From NCBI GenBank assembly GCA_963682055.1, contig OY821748.1, forward strand, positions 30,964,661 through 31,028,660: 64,000 bases of DNA. The letters run 5' to 3'. Positions within the stretch are counted from its first letter, which is position 1. Each line of letters opens with the position of its first letter. Of the stretch, positions 36,114-47,559 are shown in pieces. A program made the position numbers and the translations under genes. The notes under the pieces are model-generated. The model had not been told where the DNA came from. It was given only the letters and a program-made list of their open reading frames with translations, and made no database searches. This DNA comes from Primula veris. Lineage: Eukaryota; Streptophyta; Magnoliopsida; Ericales; Primulaceae.

Positions 36114-39100
36114 AGTTAGAAGATTTTCGCCCTCGAAAATTAAATGAGCATACCATCGGATGAAGCATACATGGTCGATAATGAAGATAATGCAGGCATA
36201 GAAGAAAATCTCGCAACGGACAATGCACACGATTTAAAATTTCTCCTTTCCTGGATTTGGAGTTGTTGCTGTGATAACTGCCGACACCTTCACTGTAACC
36301 ACTCGGACTACTCATTGCCTTGCTTGCATTACCACGCACACTAGATTCTTTCATACATAAAACAGTTGGAGTCCGCTAACACCCAATATAATCCAACCTC
36401 CGATCCTCATAATATATGGTCCAATAAAAAATATATTACAGAAACAGCAGACTAAGGAAACAAATAAGTTTAAGGATGGTACATAAACAACAATCATCAT
36501 TTTACTACATATACAGAAAATATAACAAGCGTTAGCACGTGTATATTGGCTTAAAAGCACCCCATTTTAATACATGCCCCGCCTCTTCTCTAGACACATA
36601 CCTCTTGTATTCCGCCTCTCAATCATCGCAATACCTCTTATTAGAAGACCCGGACCACTCTCTACTCTATCTTTCTCTAGAGGGGTGATATCAGTGCAGG
36701 ACACCAAACATTGGATCAAAACTATTCATATTCTTGAACTCAATCCTAGCTGACCCTTACCTCCATTGCCCCCCAACCCCACACTTGTCATGTATATACT
36801 AAAGTATTGCGACCACCACCAACAAATGTGGAAATTCAAATTCCCGGGTTCGGTGTCGCAAGACAGCACAATGCAGACAAGCTTTCTTCACTACATGATG
36901 AATTTTTCATGGCTGGTTTAGTTGGCAATATATGCCTATGTTTAGCACCTCCTTCAACGTCTCCAGAATGGGAGTTAACTTAATAAAGAGTCTAAAAGAC
37001 TAGAGCATTAAGCAGATACCAATAACAAATCAAAACCTTTCTTAAAACTACTGTTTGCTCCAGAAATAATAGATGGAAAATCGTCTATCTCTTAATCAAA
37101 CAATCACAACATACATATAAATAAAAGCACTTCGAAATTCACAAACTTATCAAAACCACAATTTCATCATTTATAAAACGCTAACAATCTTCTTCCTTCC
37201 TTTGCTTTATATATTAACTCGCTCACAAACATCGATGGCCAGCCGATGCCTGATACGTATGTCAATATTAAAAGCAAAACAAAAGTACCATTCCTTTTCA
37301 GAATCTATTCATGACTAACTTACAATCAACTGTTTTTATTTTTGGAAGCTGCTTATGTAAAACAACAATTATCAACTACATATAACAGAAAGAAAAATGT
37401 CATTTGCATCATCGTCATCTTGACAACATTGCTCCCAACTGTATCACCGTGAGAATATTTTTCTTAAAAAATAAAAAAAAAAAAAAAAAAAATACAACAC
37501 CCGAACGGCACACACACAAGAGTAACTCCCTGAAACTAAGCAACATCAAAATACTAAGAAAATACGTTTTTCTAGTCAAGGTAACATCAATTAGTTATGA
37601 CGGAGGTATCAGTAAACTATATTCTAATTACACTACTCACTGCCATGATAGAACACATCGGAAAGAATTGAAAACGACACAACACTAACATGTGTACACA
37701 GAATTAACAACTCAAAATATTAATAAATTAAATTATCGAAAGCAACCACTGCATAACATAGTTTCATCAATAAAATCACCCTAATCATTAATCACTATGG
37801 AGACACCATGGCTGCTACAAATATTCTTTTGAGAAAACAAAATTGAGTATGAGAACACTATTAATTCACATACTAATTGTCTTGACTACAAAGTCGTCGA
37901 AGTGTGTTCTAAAACGTGTTCAAGGATCGCCAGCCTCAAGACCTGCAATTTCCCTCACCACTTGAGTGTATATGCTTCAAATTGTTCATCATCTTAATCT
38001 GTCTTGAAAGAAGCAAATAGACCAAGAAGCCAACTTATTGCTCAAAAGCTACTGCCACCCAACTCCTAAATCAAATTTAGTTATATTCGTATTAAATTAT
38101 ACATCATCAACATATTAAGAAGAAAATACAAGTTATCACTAAATTTGTAACCCATTAGTCTCCCTCACTGAATAGCACAAACCTCATACAAAAACTATCA
38201 CAATAAATCTCCAAAATAAAACATAAAAATTCATTCAACTGCAATAACCGCAAGGTTGGAAATTTAAACTGGTTCAAACCATGAATCCTTAACAACTAAA
38301 TGCATGCAAAGAGATTTTGCCCGCCTACTAGTCTACAATATATCAATGCATAGAAACAAAATTCAAACTAACCCACAATATTTATTACTTGAACTAATTA
38401 TAAAAATTCAGCCAAAACAATACCAAACAAGCTAGGCTCCTTTAAAATCCCCTTAGCAGGAAAGTTTAGGGTGCAAGACAGCATTTCCCTAATCCCCTTA
38501 GCATTGCAAAGAATTTTTGAACATATCATTCCACCACCAAATCACACCAAAGAAGTAGATTCGGCCCAAACGATGTGGTTACCATGACTGCTGAATGAAT
38601 AAAAGCTCAAAAAGAGTAAATTATGAACATTGACCCACTTTACTACATCAACTCAAGTTACACAACCGGTTTATTTAGGCCTTGCCAAGAGTTCCTTGAA
38701 AGTTGCTACTGCATCCACATCTCCGCTGCTGTCTTTGGCTAGGACTTAAACAGTCCATTTGTTACTCCATCTCTCCTCTCTCCCTCGGTTTTATTATTTA
38801 CTTACTACGATTAATTACACCTTTATATATCAGAAGCAAATCACATACTAAACTCACATATTAAACGCGAAATACACACATCACAGATAGTAAACGAGCA
38901 TATAAATTACATGAAGCACGCAATGATAACAAAGATGCAAATTTTCATGAATTGATGTACATCACCTAAACTAGGTGTCTAGCAATCCTATGGACACAAA
39001 ACCTACCCAGCACCCACCAAGGTTAATAAACCCAATCAGCGACTGGACCCCTCGTACACAAAGTGCACATCCTTAAGCGCTCAAACACCCAACACTACCT

Positions 39101-39266
39101 CGTGTGCTTGAACACGTTGTCTCCCGCAGCTCCACATGTTAGAAAATAGATGTGGAAAAGAATTCAAACTATATTAACCAACAGTTTGACCCCGTTACTC
39201 TAGCATTCGGTCACCATTGTGATCATACCTACCTTCAAGGCCACATTTGACTGTATAACCAGGTTC
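36114..39266. other. Internal region of the nested element, no coding capacity seen
   Basis: About 3.15 kb with only short open frames on both strands and no gag, protease, RT or integrase motif. It includes an A18-like run at about 37470-37490. The half near the primer site is less AT-rich and may hold packaging signals, as is usual for such derivatives. Confidence 0.7.
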
Positions 39267-39278
39267 GCTCTGATACCA
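39267..39278 (-). other. Primer-binding site of the nested element
   Basis: The minus strand reads TGGTATCAGAGC, three bases inside the right LTR edge. It shows that the right LTR is the 5' LTR and that the element points leftwards. Confidence 0.9.
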
Positions 39279-39281
39279 AGC

Positions 39282-41508
39282 TGTCACGCCCCGGATTTAC
39301 ATAAAACCCGGAACGCGATTTTAAAAGAAACTAATGAAAAAAAAATGAAAAACAAGACTTCTGGTCACCCAATTTTTAACACATATTACACAAAAACAGC
39401 TCAGAACATCTACAATATATATACATACAAAACGACACCAACTTGATCTCAAGTATTGTACTACCTCGTACACGCCAAACCGTTCCGCCTCGAGTCCCGC
39501 TCGAAAACTCAAAAGCTCATCCTGGCCTCCCAATCTGGACCCCCCGGCTATAAATGACAATAAAATAGAAAAGAAAGGAACAACAAAGCAAAGGGTGAGT
39601 CAACTAAACTCGCTACATAAATCTCTATGCTAAAATTATAAAACTACGAAATACAATATTAAAATCTTTAATATAAAAGGTTCATCTTGTTACTTCTACA
39701 CCACCACGACACTTCTGAACCTCAACTACTAACGCCAAGTGGCGTGACTCAACCCGCAACAACCCACGACTCAAATGTGTATAAAGTCGGAATCACAATG
39801 CCGGATCACTCCTCAGATCCTGGATCACTACTCAGATCCACATATAGAATCAACTACTCATGAAATCTATACGCTGGCTAACACCTCCACGTATGGCCAT
39901 ACGTGTTGCCGTATATCCGGTGGACATCAAGCCCCCGCACGGATATAACGTGGGCACGTGATCCCTAAAAAAATATGTAAAAGACCGACAACAATAACCG
40001 ACTGACAACTCACAACTAAAACAACACATCTACCTCCAACCCCACTTCAACTGCTTATTTTACTTCATTTTAAACCAGGTGTTTATACACTTTAAACCGC
40101 AATCACAGTAAATACTCAACAAAAGTTGCAACAGTTTCACTATTCATTCGAAAATCAGCTCCAATATCATAATAAAATAATGATATTATCAATCTAGATA
40201 ATAGTAATTAAATAGCAGAATTTATTCTACTACTACTGGATGTCGAAACATCAAAAATCAGCTGTCAAACAATAATTAGCATAATATCAACTTAAATAAA
40301 AATAATATGCAAGCGTAAGCACGTATATAACGGGCTTAGTAACACCCCTTTTTAGTACCGAAACGGTACTCGAAAGTCTGTAATGAGCCAGTTTGCACTA
40401 CATCTACAACAAACACAAATACCGCTACCATAAAAATTTCTACTATAAACAGCGGAAACAAAAGGAAGCAGGGAGGCAATCCCCGTATCGAATCAACGTA
40501 AAAGACTCCCATATCCTTACACAAACAGTAGATCGATTAAGTTACTACACATCCAAATACAACTATATATTCTCCACCACAAGATATTAATTCTACTGTA
40601 AATAACAAACACAAAAGACTGCCTTTGAGTACCCAAACTGGTATCTCGATAACTCAGCTATATAATTTCAACCCCAAGTAAAACAAACTACCACAAGTAA
40701 ACGTATAAAAAGCAACATCGATTCCTGCAAAATACACCTAAAAGACTCCCCTTTTAAGTACCGAAATGGTACCTCAATTGAAGCTAACAAAGGCTGGACA
40801 GTTGAACTGCAGTGAACACATAACGAACGGGATAAAACTACTCGCGCCTTGCCGCCAAACCCAGCTTAAACCCGCTGAATATATACCTCTGTTTGTTCCT
40901 CTATTCGTTATCTACGCATCGGTATAAACCGTTCGATAAACGGATAACCGAATCGAAAGAAAATGATATTTAAAGTGGGAGGATTTTTATTGTATTTCTT
41001 TTGTATTTCTATCTCTCTTCTGCTCTCTCTCTCTATCTCTGTATATATCTCTCTGTGAGTGTGTTAATGTATATATCTTATATATTCCTTGTATACAGAT
41101 AGTTCACTACAAAATAATGTTTGATTTAGTGAGGGTCAAAAACTGTCACAAGGCTGTCGCTAATTTAAAAAACTGTCACAAATCTGTCGCAAATTGACTA
41201 AACTGTCACAAAACCGTTATAAAAACCGTCGTTAATAAGCTCGTAACAAAAAATACCGTCACTAATCCTGTCGTTATTTGAGTATTTTTTTGTAGTGGTT
41301 ATAAGTTATATGAAGAGGTGAATCGGTGATAGGCAGACAAATAAAGTGGGTCCCTTCAATTTCATATACTTCTCTTTTATATACTTCCCTTTTCCTTTCT
41401 TAAGTCTGAAGATATTTATTATTATTTTTTATTATTTTTTTTTTGTTACAAAAATATTTTATATATATACCATCATTTAAAATATATCTAAATTACTGGG
41501 GTATTACA
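39282..41508 (-). repeat. 5' LTR of the nested long-LTR element, carrying a MITE
   Basis: Nearly identical to 34071-36104 except for about 11 substitutions, a shorter T tract near the end, and a 193-bp insertion with 3-bp duplication at 41105-41297. Confidence 0.92.
41105..41297. mobile_element. CACTA-type MITE (TSD GTT) inside the LTR
   Basis: The 193-bp insert is absent from the sister LTR. It begins CACTACAAAATAA and ends TTTTTTTGTAGTG, so the ends are inverted repeats, and it is flanked by GTT (41102-41104 and 41298-41300). Terminal CACTA plus a 3-bp duplication is the signature of the CACTA (En/Spm) superfamily. 'aaactgtcaca' occurs three times inside, like subterminal repeats of that group. 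It has no coding capacity. Confidence 0.88.
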
Positions 41509-42582
41509 AGATCTCATTCCCGGTGCTGTTTTACCCAACCGACCAGCCTATCGTTGTAATCCCGAGGAAGCCAAAGAACTGCATCGCCAAGTGTCAGAGT
41601 TGATAGAGCGTGGGTACGTTCGGGAATCGATGAGTCCTTGTTCGGTTTCGGCATTACCGTACCGAAGAAGGATGGTAGCATGCGTATGTGTGTTGATAGT
41701 CGGGCTATCAATAAAATTACTGTAAAGTATCGCTATCCAATACCACGCCTTGATGATATGCTCGACGAATTGCATGGTTCAATATATTTTTCAAAAGTTG
41801 ATCTTAAGAGTGGATACCATCAAATCCGTATGAAAGAAGGTGACGAGTGGAAGACCGCTTTCAAAACGAAGCAAGGGTTGTTTGAATGGCTGGTTATGCC
41901 ATTCGGTTTGTCAAATGCACCGAGCACCTTTATGCGTTTGATGAATCATGCCTTACGTAAGTTTATTGGGCAGTTTGTTGTTGTTTATTTCGACGACATA
42001 CTTATCTATAGCAAGTCCTTTGACGAACATTTGGAGCATCTACGACTGGTCCTCGACGTTCTACGTCGAGAAAAGCTTTTTGGGAATTTGAAGAAATCTG
42101 ACTTTTGCCAAGACCGAGTCGTCTTTCTCGGTTTTGTGGTTTCAGAAAGGGGTGTTGAAGTTGATGAGGAGAAAGTAAAAGCAATCAAGGAATGGCCTGA
42201 GCCGACTAGTGTTTCGGAGGTTCGAAGTTTTCATGGATTAGCATCATTTTATAGACGTTTTGTGAAAAAGTTTAGCACTTTGTTAGCCCCTCTAACCGAG
42301 TGTACTAAAGTTAATGGTGCGTTTAAATTTGATAAGGCTGCTCGTAAGAGTTTTGAGATAGTAAATGAGAAATTATGCTCGGCTCCAATTTTGGCTCTGC
42401 CCGACTTTTCGAAAACTTTCGAAATCGAGTGTGATGCATCCGGGGTAGGCATAGGGGCTGTCCTTATACAAGACAAGCGACCAATTGCTTATTTCAGTGA
42501 AAAGTTGGGTGGCTCTCGACTCAACTATTCCACCTACGATAAGGAGTTCTATGCCTTGATACGAGCCTTGGAAGTGTGGTAG
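41509..42582 (+). pseudogene. Gypsy reverse transcriptase and start of RNase H
   Basis: This is the second part of pol after the nested insert. The frame matches the one broken at 34070 until about 41657, where one base seems lost. It then continues to a TAG at 42580-42582 that replaces a sense codon in RNase H. Visible RT motifs are VPKKDGS, the RAINKIT region, [23 protein letters not shown] and the catalytic YFDD (41986-41997). An FEIECDASG stretch marks the RNase H start. The enzyme would copy element RNA into DNA; this copy cannot. Confidence 0.88.
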
Positions 42583-43530
42583 CATTATTTACTTCCAAAG
42601 GAATTTGTAATACACACCGATCACGAGTCTTTAAAGTATTTGAAGGGACAAGCAAAACTGAACCGAAGACATGCGAAATGGGTCGAGTTTATGGAAATAT
42701 TTCCATATGTTATCAAATTCAAGAAAGGGAATTCAAATGTTGTTCCCGATGCTCTTTCTCGAAGACATGCTCTTATATCGATGATGAGTGCGAACTTGCT
42801 TGGGTTCGAACTCATCAAGGATCAGTACTCAGAAGATTCAAATTTGTCCTCTATCTATTTGGCATGTGAGAAAGAGGCCGTGAATGGGTTCTATCGCCAC
42901 GAGGGATATCTCTTTCGGATGGGAAAGCTTGTAATTCCGAATTGTTCGGTTCGGCAATTGTTAGTTCGAGAGGCTCATAGTGGTGGTCTGGCAGGACACT
43001 TTGGGGAAAAGAAGACTTTGGAAATGGTCAAAGAACATTTTTATTGGCCTGCTATGATTAAAGACGTACATCGGGTTGTTGAGAAATGTGTAGTTTGTAA
43101 AAAGTCCAAGAGCAAAGAAGCAAATCAAGGGTTATACATGCCATTACCCGTACCGAATCAACCTTGGGTTGATGTGAGTATGGATTTCATATTGGGATTA
43201 CCAAAAACACAGCGGGGTATGGATTCGATCTTTGTGGTAGTCGATCATTTTTCAAAAATGGCTCATTTCATCCCGTGTCACAAAACGGACGATGCATCAC
43301 ATACTGCGGACTTGTTCTTTCGAGAAGTTGTGAAACTACATGGTATTCCGAAAACAATCATGTCGGATCGAGATGTCAAGTTCTTGAGTTACTTTTGGAA
43401 GACGTTGTGGAAGAAATTGGGTACTAAACTTCTATTTAGTACAACATGTCATCCGCAAACCGATGGACAGACCGAGGTAGTAAACCGAACGTTGTCTACT
43501 TTACTTCGAAGTCTTATTGGTAAAAAATCT
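42583..43530 (+). pseudogene. Gypsy RNase H end and integrase core
   Basis: The frame continues in phase after the stop at 42580-42582. It shows the RNase H tail ([13 protein letters not shown]), the integrase HHCC zinc motif (HSGG..H...CVVCKKSK), and the core with acidic residues in [15 protein letters not shown] and QTEVVNR. An A run at 43521-43526 appears to have gained one base, which throws the rest into another frame. Confidence 0.87.
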
Positions 43531-44302
43531 GAAATCATGGGATGGGGCTCTAGCAATGGCCGAGTTTGCTTATAATCGTAGTGTGCATAGGGTTACGAAA
43601 CTCAGCCCTTTTGAGATTGTTTATGGTTTTAATCCTATTACACCTTTGGATTTATCCCCGTTACCTATCAGCGAGAGGGTTAGTACGGATGGAGAAAAGA
43701 AAGCCGAGTTGGTTAAAGAGATACATAAGAAGGTGAAAGAACGGATTGAGAAACAAAATGAAATCAATGAGCGAGTGACGAATAAAAGTCGAAAACGGGT
43801 TGTTTTCGAACCAAGCGATCTAGTTTGGGTGCATTTGAAGAAAGAGCGGTTTCCAAACCTGTGGAAATCAAAGCTTATGCCAAGGGCCGATGGTCCTTTT
43901 CGGATATTGACTAAAGTCAACGATAACGCATATAAGATTGAACTACCTGAAGGATACCAAGGATCAAACACTTTCAATGTTCGGGATTTGACTCCATACA
44001 TTGAAGACAATGAAAATATGGATTTGAGGGCAAATCCTAATCAACCCGGAGGAGATGATGTGCATCATGATGTGTTAGATTCAGATGCTAAGCTAAATAT
44101 TCCTCATATGGGTCCGGTTACTCGTTCAAAATCTAAGAAGCTCGAAGTAGGTAATGAGCTGCTAATGACAAAGGAAATAGCTCATTTAATAGCTTTGAAC
44201 AACAGCTTTACCAATACGTCGAATCTTGTCTATTTCGATAAGCGTAATAATCCGATCCATGAATCCACACATTCATTGATTCTAAGTGGTCAAAGTCATT
44301 AA
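43517..44302 (+). pseudogene. Gypsy integrase C-terminal part, reading into the right LTR
   Basis: After the shift the frame runs from the [10 protein letters not shown] motif through the GPFRIL fold typical of plant gypsy integrase tails to a GPVTRSK-type end, stopping at 44302. The LTR begins at 44056, so the last 82 codons lie within the LTR. The purine-rich GGAGGAGA that should act as polypurine tract (44050-44055 region) is itself coding. No chromodomain signature is visible. Confidence 0.85.
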
Positions 44303-44759
44303 TTAATATTATAGATAAATGTAAAGGGTTTCTATGCATGTATCTAACTAGATTCATGTAATCTAAGTTGTTGATCTTATCCTATCTTAAGTATGACATT
44401 TTTGGCTCTATATAAAGCCACATGTATCAAGTTATAATATATCTAGAGTGATATAAAGAATTAAGCTTTTTGCTTGTTTATCCTTTTCTCTTATATTGCA
44501 ATTTGTGGAATTCAGATTGTTAGTGGCGAGTTAAACCCCGATTCTTATCACTCCCCTTCTTATCTCTCCGGAGTGTGGTGAATCATCCTAACGAAACTTG
44601 TTTGTGGCGCCTTCGGGCTTATCAAGCTTGTTTCATTAGAACCCCAACCCATCTTGTTTGTGGCGCCTTCGGCTTATCAAACACGAAGAGTTGGTTTCTC
44701 TATTCGAATACTCCTAAAATCAGCGACTTACCGACATCTTAGCATTCCCGGGCACATCA
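44056..44759 (+). repeat. Right LTR of the gypsy element
   Basis: Same length as the left copy, about 13 differences by eye, followed by the target duplication ATGTT. The pol stop codon is at its position 245-247. Confidence 0.93.
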
Positions 44760-44932
44760 ATGTTCCACACTCTTAATTTTGGCTGGTATGCACATCCAGT
44801 TCATAAAGATTAACTAGAAAAGAAACTGAATGTTCAGCTTCATTTTTATTTCCTAAAAATATTTTCTGGGTATTTGGGTTATCTTCTCATTTTGCTACTG
44901 TTCTCCAATTTTATGATTTAAAATGCTTGCAG

Positions 44933-45028
44933 GTAAGTGTACGGGTGAGGGACAAAAAGGATATTTCAGTTAAAAGCGTTAAGGATTTGCTAGAATCTTT
45001 CAAGGAGGAAGTTTCAGCTTTTCGCTAA
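44933..45028 (+). pseudogene. Last exon of the threonyl-tRNA synthetase pseudogene
   Basis: It follows a TGCTTGCAG acceptor and reads in phase 0 for 31 codons (VSVRVRD.. to ..SAFR) to TAA. This is the normal C terminus of the anticodon-binding domain. It lies only about 170 bases beyond the gypsy right LTR. Confidence 0.8.
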
Positions 45029-45636
45029 CCGAAGCTAAATACTGACAGCTACTCGTTGGATTGCAGCTGATGCAAGTTCTCTACTAAATGTTTCCAATCC
45101 TGGGTTTCTTCTCTTTTCTATATTTTATCCACCAACGATGACCATGTTTAGTTCGGATAAAGTGTGAATTTTTTTTCTCTAAGCAGGCCTTGTCTGTTTA
45201 GATCTTTTGTAATCCGAGAACTAAAAATGATAGTGGTATTATGAAGGTTATTGCCGGGACTATTGCATTAATCTGAACTTCACTATTACAGTACCCAACC
45301 CCCCTACTATTGGAAAATACCTCTTTTGTGTCTTTTGTAGTCCATTCTTCACTATGAGCCCGAACTTATTTGAAACTTTTGCAAATAGCTTTTGTGGATC
45401 CATGTGCTTTATTAATCCAATCCCAATCCCAAGTGATAAAAGACCTGATAAAAGACCCAAACAATCAAGGCCATATGCTTTTGGAATTCATTTGAATTTT
45501 TTTTTGGCATCAACCTTTTGCCATGCATTTTTGGCCGTTTTACAAAAGACTTGTGAAATGACTAAAATATACGTGATATATTATGGTGGTTGTCCATATT
45601 CATGTAACTTTAGATACATTCATGTATATTTTTAAG
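45029..45636. other. 3' flank of the ThrRS pseudogene
   Basis: Former 3'UTR and flank. Open frames of 66-93 codons exist on both strands around 45260-45635 but overlap each other and show no family. Nothing else is recognisable. Confidence 0.4.
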
Positions 45637-45819
45637 TGTTAAGACCTTTGACTTTTTAGATTTACTTGATACATATAACTTCTCCACCTCTCCACTATAT
45701 AGAAGGGTTAGAGTTTTTATACTTTGACATGCATTGATATGAATACAACCTATATATACTTTGCTATCTCTCTATATTTCTTGCTATGTCAATACCTAGC
45801 TAATAGTTGTTACACAACA
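45637..45819 (+). repeat. Left LTR of copia element C
   Basis: Starts TGTTAAGACC and ends TTACACAACA, with CTATATAGAAGG as a TATA-like box. It is followed by TGTTATCGGCAC, aligned with the primer region of A and B. Boundaries are inferred from those elements because there is no second copy to compare. Confidence 0.6.
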
Positions 45820-46927
45820 TGTTATCGGCACTTTGCTTGAAGACGGAGTCAAGAAATCGCTAGGGAGTTTCGTTAAAAGGGAGTATCCGGACCGCTTTCT
45901 TGCTTGAAGAGTTAGGAAGAGGGTATATTGGGTTATAAGATCACGTATAGATCATTCATTTCACATTACCGAATTAAGGTATACAATTTATACTTGTAAG
46001 AAATTGCATGATTAATCAAGAATAGAACCGGTAATCTCATGTTTACGATGTATGTCACATGATAGATGGTTTGTTTTGATAAAAATTGCTATTGAAACTC
46101 ATATATGTCACTTATAAAACGAGTTTAAACTGTCAGACCTAAATTGTCACTTTTTAAAATACTGGAGGACCAATCTGAAACTTCTAGACTGACGTTGTAA
46201 TTACCCTTAAACTATATATAGTTTCCTGTATTTACACTCATAGTCCCTATAGTTCCCCTTATACAAAGAATCAAATAATAGTATATGTGTACGAGTTTAC
46301 CTGGTGTTTAGTCCGAAAATACTCATTTACATTCGTATGAGCTTAGTTTTAATTGCTACAACTTCTAAAATTAGTAGAAATCTTGTAGAAAATACCTCTT
46401 GCATGAGATAATAACTTTGATTATGTGACTTAATTGGATTTAGCCTCTTAACATGTCTCTTTTAATTGCCTATTAAAAGATGTAACTTGCCTGATGTAAT
46501 TAAACCACATATAAAATGGTAAAAGTCACATTTTTAGTGTTAGATTTAATGCAATAAAATCTACAACTCATGTCGTTTAATATAACTATCCCATGTTAGA
46601 ATTAGTTTTCATGAGTTTGGCACGGCTATGTTACAATCTTGTTTAGGCTATTTTACGTTGTCACATAATAGCTAGTAGACATTTTAAATGTTACTAGAGC
46701 TTCCTCGAGCTTGAACATTTTAGATGTAACTTTTGAGTTGAAAATTTCCTCGAGCTTGAACATTTTATGTCACTTTTGAGTTGAAAATAACTCGAGTTTG
46801 AACATTTTAAATGTAACTTTGGAGTTTAAAATTTCCTCAAACTTTAACATTTATATGTAGCTTTTGAGTTGAAATTTGCGAACGTGTATAGACTCCCATT
46901 TAAATTGGAATAATTATGAATCTTTCT

Positions 46928-46947
46928 CAAATAGGCTCGCCTATTGG
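46928..46947 (+). other. Conserved leader hairpin, copia element C
   Basis: CAAATAGG-CTCG-CCTATTGG keeps the stem except near its base. It sits in a 47-codon frame beginning at an ATG at 46917 whose product resembles the corresponding frame in element B. Confidence 0.5.
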
Positions 46948-47559
46948 GATACGATGTCTAGGAAAGATAAATGCGGAAGTCGTTCTCCTAATGAGGTCGG
47001 CTTTTAAGGAGCCTTCGTGCCCACCACCCTCACCGTCTTTCCTGGTCGTGTTCGAATAGAGATACCGAAAGGGTTAGAGTAAATAATAAGTTCCTCGAGT
47101 GTGTTTCTATACTTATGTTGCTCCCGAACTGGTGTCTCTATATCGATGTGTCGATTCCGATTGAGAACCATTCGTTGGAAAAGAAAAACAAGTGTTGTCA
47201 GAGAATTTTTTCCAAAACATAGTTTGTGCTTAAACGAACCATATGAACATATATAGACCATACAATTATATGATAAATTAAACTAATCCAGTTTCCCATA
47301 TATTTTTGGATGCCATCTATGATGAGCAAAATTGCGAACGTTATGTTACTCGCGGGATAAATGCTAAGACGATGATATTTTTTCCGCCGCCACATGTCAG
47401 ATGTGACGAATAATTGTCTAAAATGACTTATTCGAATTCGATCTACACCACAATTCGGAATTATTATTCCGTAACGAGTATCATGAATCTAAATTCACTA
47501 AGTTTTCCGAAACTCATCACCTAGTTGGTATTGTACAAAAAAAATTGCCCTCATTGTGA

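Larger units (their letters stand above)
34071..41508 (-). mobile_element. Non-autonomous long-LTR retrotransposon (LARD-like), TSD AGATC
   Basis: This 7438-bp insert has LTRs of 2034 bp (34071-36104) and 2227 bp (39282-41508). The size difference comes from a MITE in the right LTR plus a 3-base tract indel. Target duplications AGATC lie at 34066-34070 and 41509-41513. On the minus strand the LTR starts TGTAATACCCC and ends GGGGCGTGACA. A Met-tRNA primer site (39267-39278) and a purine tract (36105-36113) fix the orientation. The 3.2-kb interior shows no gag or pol domain in any frame, so it fits a large retrotransposon derivative that depends on another element. By eye about 11 substitutions separate the LTRs (0.5%), so it is young. 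Confidence 0.92.
31533..44759 (+). mobile_element. Ty3/gypsy retrotransposon (TSD ATGTT), interrupted by a nested element
   Basis: Two 704-bp LTRs (31533-32236 and 44056-44759) start TGATGTGC and end CACATCA, with exact 5-bp duplications ATGTT at 31528-31532 and 44760-44764. The primer-binding site follows the left LTR. Domain order gag, protease, RT, RNase H, integrase defines Ty3/gypsy. Without the nested element (34071-41508) and one copy of its target duplication, it is about 5.8 kb. Coding is broken by frameshifts near 33183-33189, 41657 and 43521-43526, a stop at 42580-42582, and the insertion. The LTRs differ at about 13 sites by eye (1.8%). It lies in the last intron of the ThrRS pseudogene, in the same orientation. 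No chromodomain is evident. Confidence 0.93.
28531..45028 (+). pseudogene. THRRS: Threonyl-tRNA synthetase pseudogene, 3' half, split by a gypsy insertion
   Basis: Exon-like blocks spell the second half of a class II threonyl-tRNA synthetase, which charges tRNA-Thr with threonine: 28531-28625 (motif 2 region, FGVLHRNE), 28754-28786, 28877-28963, 29045-29135, 29475-29580 ([10 protein letters not shown]), 29679-29900 (LLEHYKGKWPF), 30196-30266, 31386-31463 (YNYILVVGEEE) and 44933-45028 (C terminus, TAA at 45026). Most junctions keep GT-AG. Disablements: a missing base in the first block, a GC donor after it, no AG before the second block, a 1-base frame conflict between 29135 and 29475, and an in-frame stop in 31386-31463 with a small duplication. 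The N-terminal editing/TGS part and motif 1 are absent. The last intron is swollen to 13.5 kb by the gypsy element. A functional copy presumably exists elsewhere. Confidence 0.8.

Noticed and set aside
42640..42869. Second open frame (42576-42869) overlapping RNase H/integrase
   Set aside because: A frame shadow of the gypsy pol sequence, which has clear motifs in the other frame.
45260..45635. Overlapping open frames on both strands (66 and 93 codons)
   Set aside because: They overlap antiparallel, have no recognisable domain, and lie in the former 3' flank of a pseudogene next to an LTR.
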